Under the pieces are notes generated by a model that was not told the origin of the DNA, did not search any database, and saw only the letters and a list, made by a program, of their open reading frames with translations. A stretch of 64,000 nt of DNA. Source: Actinospineispora eucalypti (lineage in GTDB: Bacteria; Actinomycetota; Actinomycetes; Mycobacteriales; Pseudonocardiaceae). Numbering within the stretch: position 1 is the first letter of the stretch; each line of letters opens with the position of its first letter. The stretch lies in NCBI GenBank assembly GCA_014208095.1, contig JACHMT010000002.1:1612001-1676000 (forward strand), read 5' to 3'. Made by a program: the position numbers and the translations under genes. Shown here in pieces: positions 8,681 to 16,610 of this stretch.

Positions 8681-9691
8681 TCAGATGGTTTGCCGCTCGC
8701 CCATGAGCACCGGCGCGGCGTGGTTCGCCGCGCGAAGCGACACAGCGTCTCGAAAGAGGCCGGCGGCTGGATACTCCTCGAGGTATCCGTAGCCACCGAA
8801 GCACTGCAGCGCCGCCCCGCTGGCCTCGACCGCGCGATCGAGCCCATCTCGCACCGCGGCCGCGGCGTCCTCGGCCGAACCAGGCGGACGCAGCGCGGCG
8901 CCGAGCAGGGTCACGGCGGGCCCGTGCAACGCCGAGAGCTGGGCGCGCATTGTCGGCAGGGCGGTCAGCGGTCCGCCGAACTGCACCCGTCCCTCGGCGT
9001 ATCGGCGCGCATGCTCCGATGCGGCCTGCACGACCCCGGCGGCAACGGCGAGAACCCCCATACCCAACCTGGCCCGAACGATGTCGCCCCGGCCGGGGTC
9101 GTTGCCCGGCTCAAGGTCGTCGCCCGGCTCGAGGTCGTCGCCCGCGCCTTCGGGCAGCGTGGCCGCAACCGTGACCGCGCCGTCGAGCCCGGTTCGCCGC
9201 TGGGGCGGCCCGAACTCGACGAGCTCAGCGGGCACGAACCGGCATTCGCCACCACTGAGCACCACAAGGTCGCAGGCCGCTGCGCCGACATCGACCCGCT
9301 CCACCGAGATGCGGTCGTCAGCGAGCTCGACGACCGCCAGCGGCCGCCCTTCGAGCGCCGCGGTCGCGAGGACCGCACGCCGAGCACTCGGCGCGAGCGC
9401 GAGCGCGACCGCCGCGGCGTGCAGGTGCGCCATCGCCAGACCGAGAGCGGGCCAGTAGCTCGAAACGCGCGCGATAGCCAGCTGAGTGGTGGGAAAATCG
9501 GCGTCTCCCCCGCCGTCGGCGTCCGGCACGCCGAGCGCCCAGATCCCGCTTTCGGCCAGCGCCGACCGCGCCTGCGCCACACGGGGCTCCACCTGCGCCC
9601 CCCGGGGTTGCCAGCTCGCCGCGAGCTGGTCGATCAGCTCCAGTACCGCCCGTTGTTCGGCAACGGCGGTATCCCACGTCGCGCGGAACAC
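8681..9691 (-). CDS. Short acyl-CoA dehydrogenase-like flavoprotein
   Basis: ACAD-fold protein of about 336 residues; the family norm is about 380. Recognisable parts are VQFGGPLTALPTMRAQLSAL and ASGAALQCFGGYGYLEEYP with RDAVSLRAAN. The usual catalytic segment (YEGT) is not present at its expected place, so activity is uncertain. It carries an imperfect internal repeat, DDLEPGDDLEPG. GTG 9691 lies two bases after the stop of the BadI-like gene, so the two are coupled. It may form a heteromer with the larger ACAD at 13043-14302, as with two-subunit actinobacterial ACADs. Confidence 0.75.
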   Translation of the reverse strand: MFRATWDTAVAEQRAVLELIDQLAASWQPRGAQVEPRVAQARSALAESGIWALGVPDADGGGDADFPTTQLAIARVSSYWPALGLAMAHLHAAAVALALAPSARRAVLATAALEGRPLAVVELADDRISVERVDVGAAACDLVVLSGGECRFVPAELVEFGPPQRRTGLDGAVTVAATLPEGAGDDLEPGDDLEPGNDPGRGDIVRARLGMGVLAVAAGVVQAASEHARRYAEGRVQFGGPLTALPTMRAQLSALHGPAVTLLGAALRPPGSAEDAAAAVRDGLDRAVEASGAALQCFGGYGYLEEYPAAGLFRDAVSLRAANHAAPVLMGERQTI

Positions 9692-9693
9692 GG

Positions 9694-10470
9694 TCAGGAC
9701 CAGAACGTCGAGGTGTCGGGGGCCCGCCGCTCGGCGAACGATGCACTCGCCTCGTGCGCCTCCCGGCTCCCGAGATACAGGGTGAGCTGCTGGTCGTGCG
9801 CCATCCGGGCCTGGCCGGAAACACCGTTGTGCCGGGCGGAGAACGCGGCCTTGAGCGCCCCGAGGGCCAGCGGGCTCCGGGTCAGCAGCTCCGTCGCCAC
9901 CTCCCGGGTCCGCTCCATCAGGCGCCCGGCCGGCACCACCTCGTTGACCAGCCCCATCGCCAGCGCCTGGGCAGCCGTGTACTTGCGATTGAGGTACCAC
10001 ATCTCCTTGGCTCGCTTGCGGCCGATCGTGTCCTCGAGATACCAGGTGCCGTAGCCGGCGTCGAAGCTACCCACCATGGGTCCCACCTGGCGGAACACCG
10101 CGTTCTCGGCGGCGATCGTCAGGTCGCACACGTTGTGCAGCACGTTCCCGCCGCCGACGGCGAACCCGTTGACCGCCGCGACGATCGGCTTGGCGATCGT
10201 GTCGATCGCCTGGTACACGTCGACAATCGGCAAGACGTTCGAGTAGTCGAGCCCCTCCATCTCGGCGTGCTCGCCCCCGATGCAGAAGAACTTCTCCCCC
10301 GCACCGGTCAGGATCGCCGCGCGTAGCGCGGGCTCCACCCGGAACCACTGGAGCGCGTCGACCAGCTCCAGGCAGGTCTGGTCACGGAGCTTGTTGCCGT
10401 TCTCCGGGCGGTTCAGGGTGATCGTCCGGATTCCGTCGAGGTCGTCGACGACGATGTCCTGGTAGCTCAC
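9694..10470 (-). CDS. BadI/MenB-type crotonase, probable 2-oxocycloalkanecarboxyl-CoA ring hydrolase
   Basis: A 258-residue crotonase with the MenB/BadI hallmark QVGPMVGSFDAGYGT followed by RKRAKEMWYLNRKYTA, and GFAVGGGNVLHNVCDLTIA. BadI hydrolytically opens 2-ketocyclohexanecarboxyl-CoA; MenB does the reverse-type Claisen chemistry. The flanking ACADs, hydroxyacyl-CoA dehydrogenases and SDR favour ring opening over menaquinone synthesis. The larger ORF begins at 11448, but GTG 10470 overlaps the stop of the upstream dehydrogenase (GTGA) and follows GGGGGA, so it is the start. Confidence 0.8.
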   Translation of the reverse strand: MSYQDIVVDDLDGIRTITLNRPENGNKLRDQTCLELVDALQWFRVEPALRAAILTGAGEKFFCIGGEHAEMEGLDYSNVLPIVDVYQAIDTIAKPIVAAVNGFAVGGGNVLHNVCDLTIAAENAVFRQVGPMVGSFDAGYGTWYLEDTIGRKRAKEMWYLNRKYTAAQALAMGLVNEVVPAGRLMERTREVATELLTRSPLALGALKAAFSARHNGVSGQARMAHDQQLTLYLGSREAHEASASFAERRAPDTSTFWS

Positions 10471-11369
10471 GAAGTCATCTCCCCCGGGTTGTCGGCACTG
10501 ACACGGCCCTCGAGACCCCCGCCGGCCCGGAACCCACGTCCGCTCTTGTTGCCGAGGTACCCGGCCGCCACCATCCGGGTCAGCAGCGGGGGTGGCGCGA
10601 ACTGCGGGTCGAGCGTCTGCTCGTAGGCACTCCGGGTGGCGTGGTGGTGGGTGTCCAGCCCGATCACGTCGAGCAGCTTCATCGGGCCCATGCGGTAGCC
10701 GAGCCCCAGCTCCAGTGCGGTGTCGAGGTCCTCGGCGGTGGCCAGCTCGTCGTCGTAGGCCTGCACGACGTCGTTGAGGTAGGGCATCAACAGCTTGTTG
10801 ATCAGGAAACCCGGACGGTCCTTGACCTCGACCGGTGTCTTGCCGATCGACCCACAGAACTCGATGAGCGCCCTGATCACATCGGGGTCGGTCTGCAGGG
10901 TGCGTACCACCTCGACGAGCTTCGTCAACGGCGCGGGATTGAAGAAATGCAGCCCGGCGAACCGGGTCGGGTCGGGCACGGACGCGGCGAGCGCGGTCAC
11001 CGGGAGCGTCGAGGTGCTCGTGGCCAGCACGGCCTCCGACCCGACCGCCTCGGCCACGGCCGGCAAGAGCCGCGCCTTGACCTCGCGGTCCTCGACCACC
11101 GCCTCGATCACCAGCGACGAGCCCGCCAGGGCGGCGACGTCGGTCGTGCCGCTGATCCGGTCCAGAGTCGCGTCTCGGTCGGCGTCGGAGCGCCTTCCCC
11201 GCCGGATGCCGTCGGCGAGCAAGTCCGCCACCCGCCGCCGGCCCTCGGCGAGCCGTTCCTCGTCGATCTCCAGCACCTGCACCGTGCGCCCCGACTGAGC
11301 AACGACCTGCGCGATTCCCGCGCCCATCGTGCCGCACCCGAGCACCGCCACCCGCCCGAAGTCGGACAT
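10467..11369 (-). CDS. 3-hydroxyacyl-CoA dehydrogenase (Hbd/PaaH type)
   Basis: NAD-dependent oxidation of a 3-hydroxyacyl-CoA. N-terminal Rossmann motif VAVLGCGTMGAGIAQ, catalytic-region GLHFFNPAPLTKLVEV, and a C-terminal dimerisation domain containing GYRMGPMKLLDVIGLD and GYLGNKSGRGF. ATG 11369 follows GGAGG by six bases; GTG 11372 is the alternative. It overlaps the BadI-like gene and lies 11 bp after its paralogue at 11381, with about 45% identity by eye, so two related hydroxyacyl-CoA steps or stereoisomers are likely. Confidence 0.9.
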   Translation of the reverse strand: MSDFGRVAVLGCGTMGAGIAQVVAQSGRTVQVLEIDEERLAEGRRRVADLLADGIRRGRRSDADRDATLDRISGTTDVAALAGSSLVIEAVVEDREVKARLLPAVAEAVGSEAVLATSTSTLPVTALAASVPDPTRFAGLHFFNPAPLTKLVEVVRTLQTDPDVIRALIEFCGSIGKTPVEVKDRPGFLINKLLMPYLNDVVQAYDDELATAEDLDTALELGLGYRMGPMKLLDVIGLDTHHHATRSAYEQTLDPQFAPPPLLTRMVAAGYLGNKSGRGFRAGGGLEGRVSADNPGEMTS

Positions 11370-11380
11370 CACCAGCCTCC

Positions 11381-12259
11381 TCAGGCACCGAACAGTCGGT
11401 TGTCGTCATAGGTGTAGAACCCGCGGCCGGTCTTGCGCCCGAGATCACCGGCGGCGATCATCCGGTCCACCATCGGCGGCGGCGCGAACCGCGGATCCCG
11501 GAACTGCTCGTAGAGGCGCATGGCCACCTCCTTGTGAATGTCCATCCCCACCACGTCCAGCAGCCGGAAGGGGCCCATCGGGTGCCCCAGTCCGCTGGTC
11601 ACCGCGAGGTCGATCGACTCGACGGTGCCCAGACCGGCCTCGAGCGCCCGGATGACGTTGTTCTCCCAGGGGATGAGGAACCGGTTGACGATGAAACCGG
11701 GTTGGTCCTTGGTCGTCACCGTCGTCTTGCCGAGCGTGGTGAGGAACTCGCGGGTCCGGTGGTAGGTGGCGTCGTCGGTGTAGCGCCCTCGCGCAACCTC
11801 CACCAGCTTCATCAGTGGCGCCGGGTTGCAGTAGTGGGTGCCGATCACCCGGTTCGGGCTCTTCGATCCGGCCGCGATGCCGGTCACCGGCAATGTCGAG
11901 GTGTTGGTGTGCAGCAGGGTGTCCGGGGAGACCACCGGGTCCAGGTCGGACCACAACCGCTGCTTGGCCGACAGGTTCTCGAAGATCGCCTCGATCACCA
12001 CGTCGGCGGCGGACAGGTCCCGCAGGTCTGTCGTCCCGCTCAGATTGCCGATCGCGCTCGCCGACTGCTCGGGCGTCAGCTTGCCCTTCTCAGCGCTCTT
12101 GGTCAGGAAGCCGCGGGCGGTGTCCAGACCGCGGGCCAGGTTCGCCTCGTCGAGGTCGCGGATGATGGTCCGGTAACCGGCCTGGGCGGCGACCACCGCG
12201 ATGCCGGAACCCATCGTGCCGGCGCCGATCACCGCAACCGTTCGGATGGGAGGGGTCAC
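11381..12259 (-). CDS. 3-hydroxyacyl-CoA dehydrogenase, second copy
   Basis: A 292-residue Hbd-type enzyme: VAVIGAGTMGSGIAVVAAQ, GTHYCNPAPLMKLVEVARG (His kept, the usual FF replaced by YC), HPMGPFRLLDVVGMD and GDLGRKTGRGFYTYDDN. GTG start preceded by AGGAGA. It sits between the SDR and its paralogue in the same transcript. The changed residues beside the catalytic His hint at a different substrate from its neighbour. Confidence 0.9.
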   Translation of the reverse strand: MTPPIRTVAVIGAGTMGSGIAVVAAQAGYRTIIRDLDEANLARGLDTARGFLTKSAEKGKLTPEQSASAIGNLSGTTDLRDLSAADVVIEAIFENLSAKQRLWSDLDPVVSPDTLLHTNTSTLPVTGIAAGSKSPNRVIGTHYCNPAPLMKLVEVARGRYTDDATYHRTREFLTTLGKTTVTTKDQPGFIVNRFLIPWENNVIRALEAGLGTVESIDLAVTSGLGHPMGPFRLLDVVGMDIHKEVAMRLYEQFRDPRFAPPPMVDRMIAAGDLGRKTGRGFYTYDDNRLFGA

Positions 12260-12287
12260 GTGGGTTCTCCTGCTCGGGTCTGAGCTT

Positions 12288-13046
12288 TCATGCGGTCTGC
12301 CCGCCGTCGACGACCACGACCGATCCGGTCATGAAGTCGGAGGCCGGCCCGGCGAGCTGGACCAGCCAGCTCCGAAGCTCCTCGGGGCGCGCCATGCGCC
12401 GCGCCGGCACACCCTTGAGGATTCGGCCGTAGATTTCGGGATCCGCCCTGGCCTCGGCGTTGAAGTCGGTCTCGACGTATCCGGGCGCCAGCGCGTTCAC
12501 CTGGACGTTGTGCCGCGCCCACTCCAGTGCCAGCGAGCGGGTCAGGCCGACCACGGCCGCCTTCGACGACGAGTACGCGGTGTGCAGCGGAACGCCCTTG
12601 AGCGCGAAGTTCGACGCCACGTTGACGACCTTGCCGTGGCCCTGCGCAACGAGATGACGCCCGACGGCGCGAGTGGTGAGGAACGTGCCCCGGACATTGG
12701 TGGCGTGCACCGCGTCCCACTCCGCGGTGGACTGGTCCAGCAGGGCACGGGTCGCGAGGATGCCGGAGTTGTTCACCAGGATGTCGACGTGGCCGAAGAA
12801 CTCGACGGTCCGCTCGGCGAGCCGGTCGACGGCCGCCTCGTCGGTGATGTCGGTGGGCACGACGAGTGCCCGGCGGCCCTCCGCCCGGACCTCCTTGGCG
12901 ACCGCTTCGAGCTGGTCGGTACCGCGCGCGGCGAGCGCCACGTCCGCGCCCGCCTCGGCCAGCCCCAGTGCCAACGACCTGCCGACACCTCGGCCGGCCC
13001 CGGTGACCACCGCGACCTTTCCGGCCAGGACTCCGGCTGCGCTCAC
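12288..13046 (-). CDS. SDR oxidoreductase (FabG/BadH-like)
   Basis: Classical SDR of 252 residues: VTGAGRGVGRSLA (cofactor loop), NNSGI, a Ser near 140 and YSSSK as catalytic Tyr/Lys, ending in GGQTA. LAARGTD after beta-2 has Arg rather than Asp, compatible with NADP(H). The start overlaps the stop of the ACAD gene by four bases. Next to a BadI-like hydrolase, a role like BadH (oxidation of a ring 2-hydroxyacyl-CoA) is possible, but SDR sequence alone does not prove it. Confidence 0.85.
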   Translation of the reverse strand: MSAAGVLAGKVAVVTGAGRGVGRSLALGLAEAGADVALAARGTDQLEAVAKEVRAEGRRALVVPTDITDEAAVDRLAERTVEFFGHVDILVNNSGILATRALLDQSTAEWDAVHATNVRGTFLTTRAVGRHLVAQGHGKVVNVASNFALKGVPLHTAYSSSKAAVVGLTRSLALEWARHNVQVNALAPGYVETDFNAEARADPEIYGRILKGVPARRMARPEELRSWLVQLAGPASDFMTGSVVVVDGGQTA

Positions 13047-14302
13047 CGGCTCGCCTCCTTCATGCGTGTCGAGGTGTCCCGGCCGATGAGCATCCGCTGG
13101 ATGTCGTTGGTGCCGTCGTAGATCTGGGTCACCTTGGCGTCCCGCAGGTAGCGTTCGACGCCCAGGTCAACCAGGTCCCCGGCCGCGCCCAGCAGTCGGA
13201 CCGCCGCGGTCGCGACCGCGACGCCGGCGTCGGTGCACTGCTGTTTCATCATGCTGATCGCCGCTGTCGGCGGTCCCTCCGATCGATCGACCTGGGCGGC
13301 CGTGGTCAACAGCAGCAGCCGGGCCTGCAGCATCCGGCCACGCAACTCGGCCATCGGGGCCGCCAGGTCGGCGGGCAGCACCGGGCCGTGACGACGGGTG
13401 AGCTCGGCTAGGGCATGGGCGTAGGCGCCACGTGCAATGCCGACGCCCTGGGCGGCCGCGCTGATGCGGGACTTGACGACCGCGCTCATCACGATCCGCC
13501 AACCGCTGCCCTCCGCCCCGAGTCTGTTCGACGAGGGCACCCGGACGTCGTCGAAGAACAACTCGGCCGTGCTGGACCCGTGCATGCCCATCTTGACCAG
13601 CGGCTCGCCGTGGCCGAGCCCGACGCTGCCGCCCTCGACGACGAACGCGCTGACGCCGTCCCGCCGCGCGGTTCGGTCCGTCGTGGCGAAGCAGACGATC
13701 ACTCCGGCTCGGTCGCCCGTGGTGATGAACGTTTTCGAGCCGTTGATCCGGTACTCCTCGCCGTCCCGCCGCGCCGTGGTCCGCAGGCTGGACACGTCAC
13801 TGCCCGCGTTCGGTTCGGTGATCGCCAGTGACCCGTAGACCGATCCGTTCAGCAGCCCCGGAACGTAGCGCTCGGCGAGCTCGGCGTCGCCACCGATCAG
13901 AATCGGATAGGCGGCGTGGGTCTGGGTCATGTAGACGAGGCTGGTGGCCGGGCAGGCGGCGCAGACCTCCTCCATGGCCGCGGCGTAGGCGACGGTGCTG
14001 TCCGCCGAACCACCGAGTTCCTCAGGGAAGAGCAGCCCGGCCAGTCCGGCTTCCGCCAGGGCCTGGTAGCTGTCCCCCGCGAAGCTCTTCGTGCGGTCCA
14101 GCTCGCCCGCAACCGGCGCGACCCGTCGCGCGGCGACCCGTCGAACCTCGTCGCGCACCGACCGCTCCCGCCCGTCCAACAGCGCCTCGGTCACCGCCTC
14201 GTCGAGCGCGCGGTGCATCGCCAGGTAGGCATCGGGGTCACGGTCGATGAGCGAGGCGCCGGGACACCGCGGCGACGGGGCGGGCGACGGGGCCGTCACC
14301 AC
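13043..14302 (-). CDS. Acyl-CoA dehydrogenase
   Basis: Full-length ACAD (419 residues): YGSLAITEPNAGSDVSSLRT and FITTGDRAG (FAD and substrate loops), GMHGSSTAELFFDDVRVP, and C-terminal YLRDAKVTQIYDGTNDIQR. In most short- and medium-chain ACADs that last motif is YEGT, the Glu being the catalytic base; here it is Asp. The shorter side chain may suit a bulky or ring alpha-proton. GTG 14302 overlaps the stop of the crotonase remnant (GTGA); ATG 14218 is an alternative start. It lies mid-operon with the CoA-transferase and SDR. Confidence 0.9.
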   Translation of the reverse strand: MVTAPSPAPSPRCPGASLIDRDPDAYLAMHRALDEAVTEALLDGRERSVRDEVRRVAARRVAPVAGELDRTKSFAGDSYQALAEAGLAGLLFPEELGGSADSTVAYAAAMEEVCAACPATSLVYMTQTHAAYPILIGGDAELAERYVPGLLNGSVYGSLAITEPNAGSDVSSLRTTARRDGEEYRINGSKTFITTGDRAGVIVCFATTDRTARRDGVSAFVVEGGSVGLGHGEPLVKMGMHGSSTAELFFDDVRVPSSNRLGAEGSGWRIVMSAVVKSRISAAAQGVGIARGAYAHALAELTRRHGPVLPADLAAPMAELRGRMLQARLLLLTTAAQVDRSEGPPTAAISMMKQQCTDAGVAVATAAVRLLGAAGDLVDLGVERYLRDAKVTQIYDGTNDIQRMLIGRDTSTRMKEASR

Positions 14303-14433
14303 GCCGCGCCGTCCCGGTCCGGGAAGGTGGAGCGGCGCTTCTCCCGGAACGCTGCCACACCCTCGGCCGCGCCACCGGTTGCCACCGCCGGGACGACGGC
14401 ATCGCCCTCGACCACGACAAGAGGCTCGGTCAT
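14296..14433 (-). pseudogene. Internally deleted enoyl-CoA hydratase remnant (45 codons)
   Basis: The reading frame starts like a crotonase (MTEPLVVVEGDAV) and then jumps to a typical crotonase C-terminus (EGVAAFREKRRSTFPDRD). About 200 residues with both oxyanion-hole loops are missing, and the join is in frame. Both junctions with its neighbours are intact: ATGA overlap with the CoA-transferase stop and GTGA overlap with the ACAD start. It may therefore persist as a translational-coupling relay. Confidence 0.65.
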
Positions 14434-15716
14434 GGTCGAACCGCCTTCTCGGCCGCCGCCGCGTCGTCGAGCAGCCGCTGGATCTCGTCGTCGCCGAACC
14501 CGAGCTCCTTCAACACCTCGAACGTGTGCTCGCCCAACTCGGGAACCGGTTCGTTGCGCGCCCTCGGCATGGAGGCGAGGCGGAACGGACTGCGCACACC
14601 GAACAGCTCGGTTGGAGCGGACGGCACCGGGAGCAGCGAGCCTCGGGCCTGCACCTGCGGATCCTGGGCCACCTCCCCGAGTGTCAGCACCCGGCTGCAG
14701 GGCACTCCGACCTCGGCGAACAGGGCCACCCAGTGTTCGGCCGACTCCGCCGAGAGCCGTGCCGAGATTCGGTCGACGAGCATGGGCCGGTGAGCCCTCC
14801 GCCCGGCGTTGTCGGCGAGCCGCTCGTCGTCGGCGAGATCGTCCAGACCGATCGCCCGGCAGAATCGCCGCCACAGCGAGTCGTTGCCGATCGCGATCAC
14901 CAACGGCCGGTCCGCGGTGGGGAACGGCTGGTAGACCGCGAGGACCGAGTCGGTACCGCCGCTGGGTGCCGGCTCGGGCTCGCCGGCCAGGAAGGAGGCC
15001 AGCCGGGGCGCCATCAAGGCCAGGTCGGAGTCGAGCAGCGATACGTCGATCACCTCGCCGATCCCCGTGGCGCGTTGCCGGACCAGGGCCGCGCACACGG
15101 CCAGTCCGCCGCTCAGCCCGGTGACGATGTCGGACAGCGCCGTCGACACCCGCTGCGGCGCGCCGCCTCGCTCGCCGGTGACGCTCATCAGCCCCGAGCG
15201 GGCCTGGGCCACCAGGTCGTAACCCGGCAGCCCGCTGTCCGGACCGGTCAACCCGAACCCGGACATCGCGCAGTAGATGAGCCTCGGGTTGCGTGCCCGT
15301 ACCACCTCCGGGCTCAGACCCAGGCGCTCCAGCTTGGCGGGGTTGAGGTTCTCCAGGAACACATCGGCCGAGTCGAGCATGCGGGCGAGCGCAAGGGAAC
15401 CCCCGGGCGAGCGCAGGTCGAGCACCACGCTGCGCTTGTTGCGGTTCGCCGAAGCGAACCAGGGCGACACGTCCCCGACGAACGGCGGACCCCAGGCGCG
15501 GCAGTCGTCGCCGCCCGGCCGCTCCACCTTGATCACGTCCGCGCCGAGGTCGGCCAGGTACATGCCGGCCGACGGCCCGGCGAAGGAGGTGGTCGCGTCG
15601 ATGACCCGGACCCCGTTGAGCGGACCTGCCTCGGGACCCGGTGACGGCGAGCCGTTGTGCCGGCCCTGCACGCGCCCGGCCGACGGCGGAGCGCCCGGCG
15701 CCGTCGCTCCGGTCAT
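14430..15716 (-). CDS. CaiB/BaiF family CoA-transferase (class III)
   Basis: A 428-residue class III CoA-transferase: GVRVIDATTSFAGPSAGMYLADLGADVIKVERP (quoted in part: DLGADVIKVERPGGDD), NRNKRSVVLDL, SADVFLENLNP and LPGYDLVAQARSGLMSVTG. The aspartate that carries the acyl group in this family is expected in the PGYDLVAQ segment. Moves CoA between acids, giving an ATP-free activation route beside the ligase at 3108. ATG 15716 overlaps the upstream SDR stop (ATGA). A Gly/Pro-rich 30-residue N-terminal extension precedes the domain. Confidence 0.9.
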   Translation of the reverse strand: MTGATAPGAPPSAGRVQGRHNGSPSPGPEAGPLNGVRVIDATTSFAGPSAGMYLADLGADVIKVERPGGDDCRAWGPPFVGDVSPWFASANRNKRSVVLDLRSPGGSLALARMLDSADVFLENLNPAKLERLGLSPEVVRARNPRLIYCAMSGFGLTGPDSGLPGYDLVAQARSGLMSVTGERGGAPQRVSTALSDIVTGLSGGLAVCAALVRQRATGIGEVIDVSLLDSDLALMAPRLASFLAGEPEPAPSGGTDSVLAVYQPFPTADRPLVIAIGNDSLWRRFCRAIGLDDLADDERLADNAGRRAHRPMLVDRISARLSAESAEHWVALFAEVGVPCSRVLTLGEVAQDPQVQARGSLLPVPSAPTELFGVRSPFRLASMPRARNEPVPELGEHTFEVLKELGFGDDEIQRLLDDAAAAEKAVRP

Positions 15717-16534
15717 ACCTCGCCGACCGACAACGAAACACCGGTGACGTATCTCGCCTCCTCGGATGCGAGATACAGCACGGCATTGCTGATGTCGATC
15801 GGGTCCACCCACGGAATCGGAAGGTTGTGGGTGGCCCGGCAGGCCTGGATGAAGTCGTCTTCGGTGGCATCGGGCCGGTCCGGGAAGAACAGCTGCTTCA
15901 TGAAGTCGTTGCGCAGCATGGGCGTGTCGCAGTTCGTCGGGTTGACCGTGTTCACCCGGATCGAATGTTTGGCCAGCTCCACCGACAACGACTTCATCAT
16001 GCCGACCACACCCGACTTCGCCGCCGAGTAGTGGACCAGGTTCGGCGACCCACTGGCGTAACCGACCCGGGAGCTGGTCAGGATGATCGACCCACCGTTG
16101 CCGGCGATCAGGTGCGGGATCGTGGCGCGGCAGGTCCACCACACCCCGGTGAGGTTGACGCTGATCATCTCCAGCCAGGTCTGCTCGGACATCTGGTCGG
16201 CGGCCGCCGCCGAGAAGATGCCCGCGTTGGCGACCACGACGTCGAGCCGACCGAGCTCGGCGACACCGTTCTCCACGGCGCCGGAGACCTCGTCGAGGCT
16301 GCGGACGTCCGCGGTGGTGAGCACCGCGCGGCGATCGAGCTCCTCGATCTGTCGGCGGGTCTCCGCAAGGTCGTCCTTGGTCGCACCGGGATACGGGACG
16401 GTGTCGACGGAGTCGCACAGGTCTATGCCGATGATGTCGGCACCCTCCTGGGCCAACCGGACGGCGTGACTGCGCCCCTGGCCCCGCGCCACTCCGGTGA
16501 CGAACGCGACCTTGCCTTCCACCCGGCCCGTCAT
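15713..16534 (-). CDS. Mycofactocin-type SDR (carveol-dehydrogenase-like)
   Basis: A 273-residue SDR with the family's features: VAFVTGVARGQGRSHAVRLA, the inserted segment between beta-2 and alpha-3 (DSVDTVPYPGATKDDLAET), NAGIF, YSAAKSGVVGMMKSL, and LASEEARYVTGVSLSVGEV at the end. Members use a non-exchangeable NAD and pass electrons to mycofactocin; Rhodococcus carveol dehydrogenase belongs here. Likely oxidises an alcohol formed by a P450. ATG 16534 has GGGAGG upstream, and an inverted repeat at 16569-16588 marks the promoter. First gene of the run down to 8681. Confidence 0.88.
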   Translation of the reverse strand: MTGRVEGKVAFVTGVARGQGRSHAVRLAQEGADIIGIDLCDSVDTVPYPGATKDDLAETRRQIEELDRRAVLTTADVRSLDEVSGAVENGVAELGRLDVVVANAGIFSAAAADQMSEQTWLEMISVNLTGVWWTCRATIPHLIAGNGGSIILTSSRVGYASGSPNLVHYSAAKSGVVGMMKSLSVELAKHSIRVNTVNPTNCDTPMLRNDFMKQLFFPDRPDATEDDFIQACRATHNLPIPWVDPIDISNAVLYLASEEARYVTGVSLSVGEV

Positions 16535-16568
16535 CCCAGCGCCTCCCGAACGATCTGCAATTTCTGCA

Positions 16569-16588
16569 AAATGTCTGCTAATAGACAT
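16569..16588. promoter_or_regulatory. Inverted repeat AATGTCT-N6-AGACATT at the SDR/CoA-transferase operon promoter
   Basis: AATGTCTGCTAATAGACATT is a perfect 7+7 inverted repeat with a 6-bp spacer. Its left half also fits the island motif loosely (ATGTCTGCTAA). It lies 35 bp upstream of the SDR start. Confidence 0.5.
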
Positions 16589-16610
16589 TACAAGGAGGAA
16601 ATCGAGCCCG

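Noticed and set aside
9081..9160. Short tandem repeat encoding DDLEPGDDLEPG
   Set aside because: Only about two units, inside a coding region; treated as local slippage, not as a repeat element.
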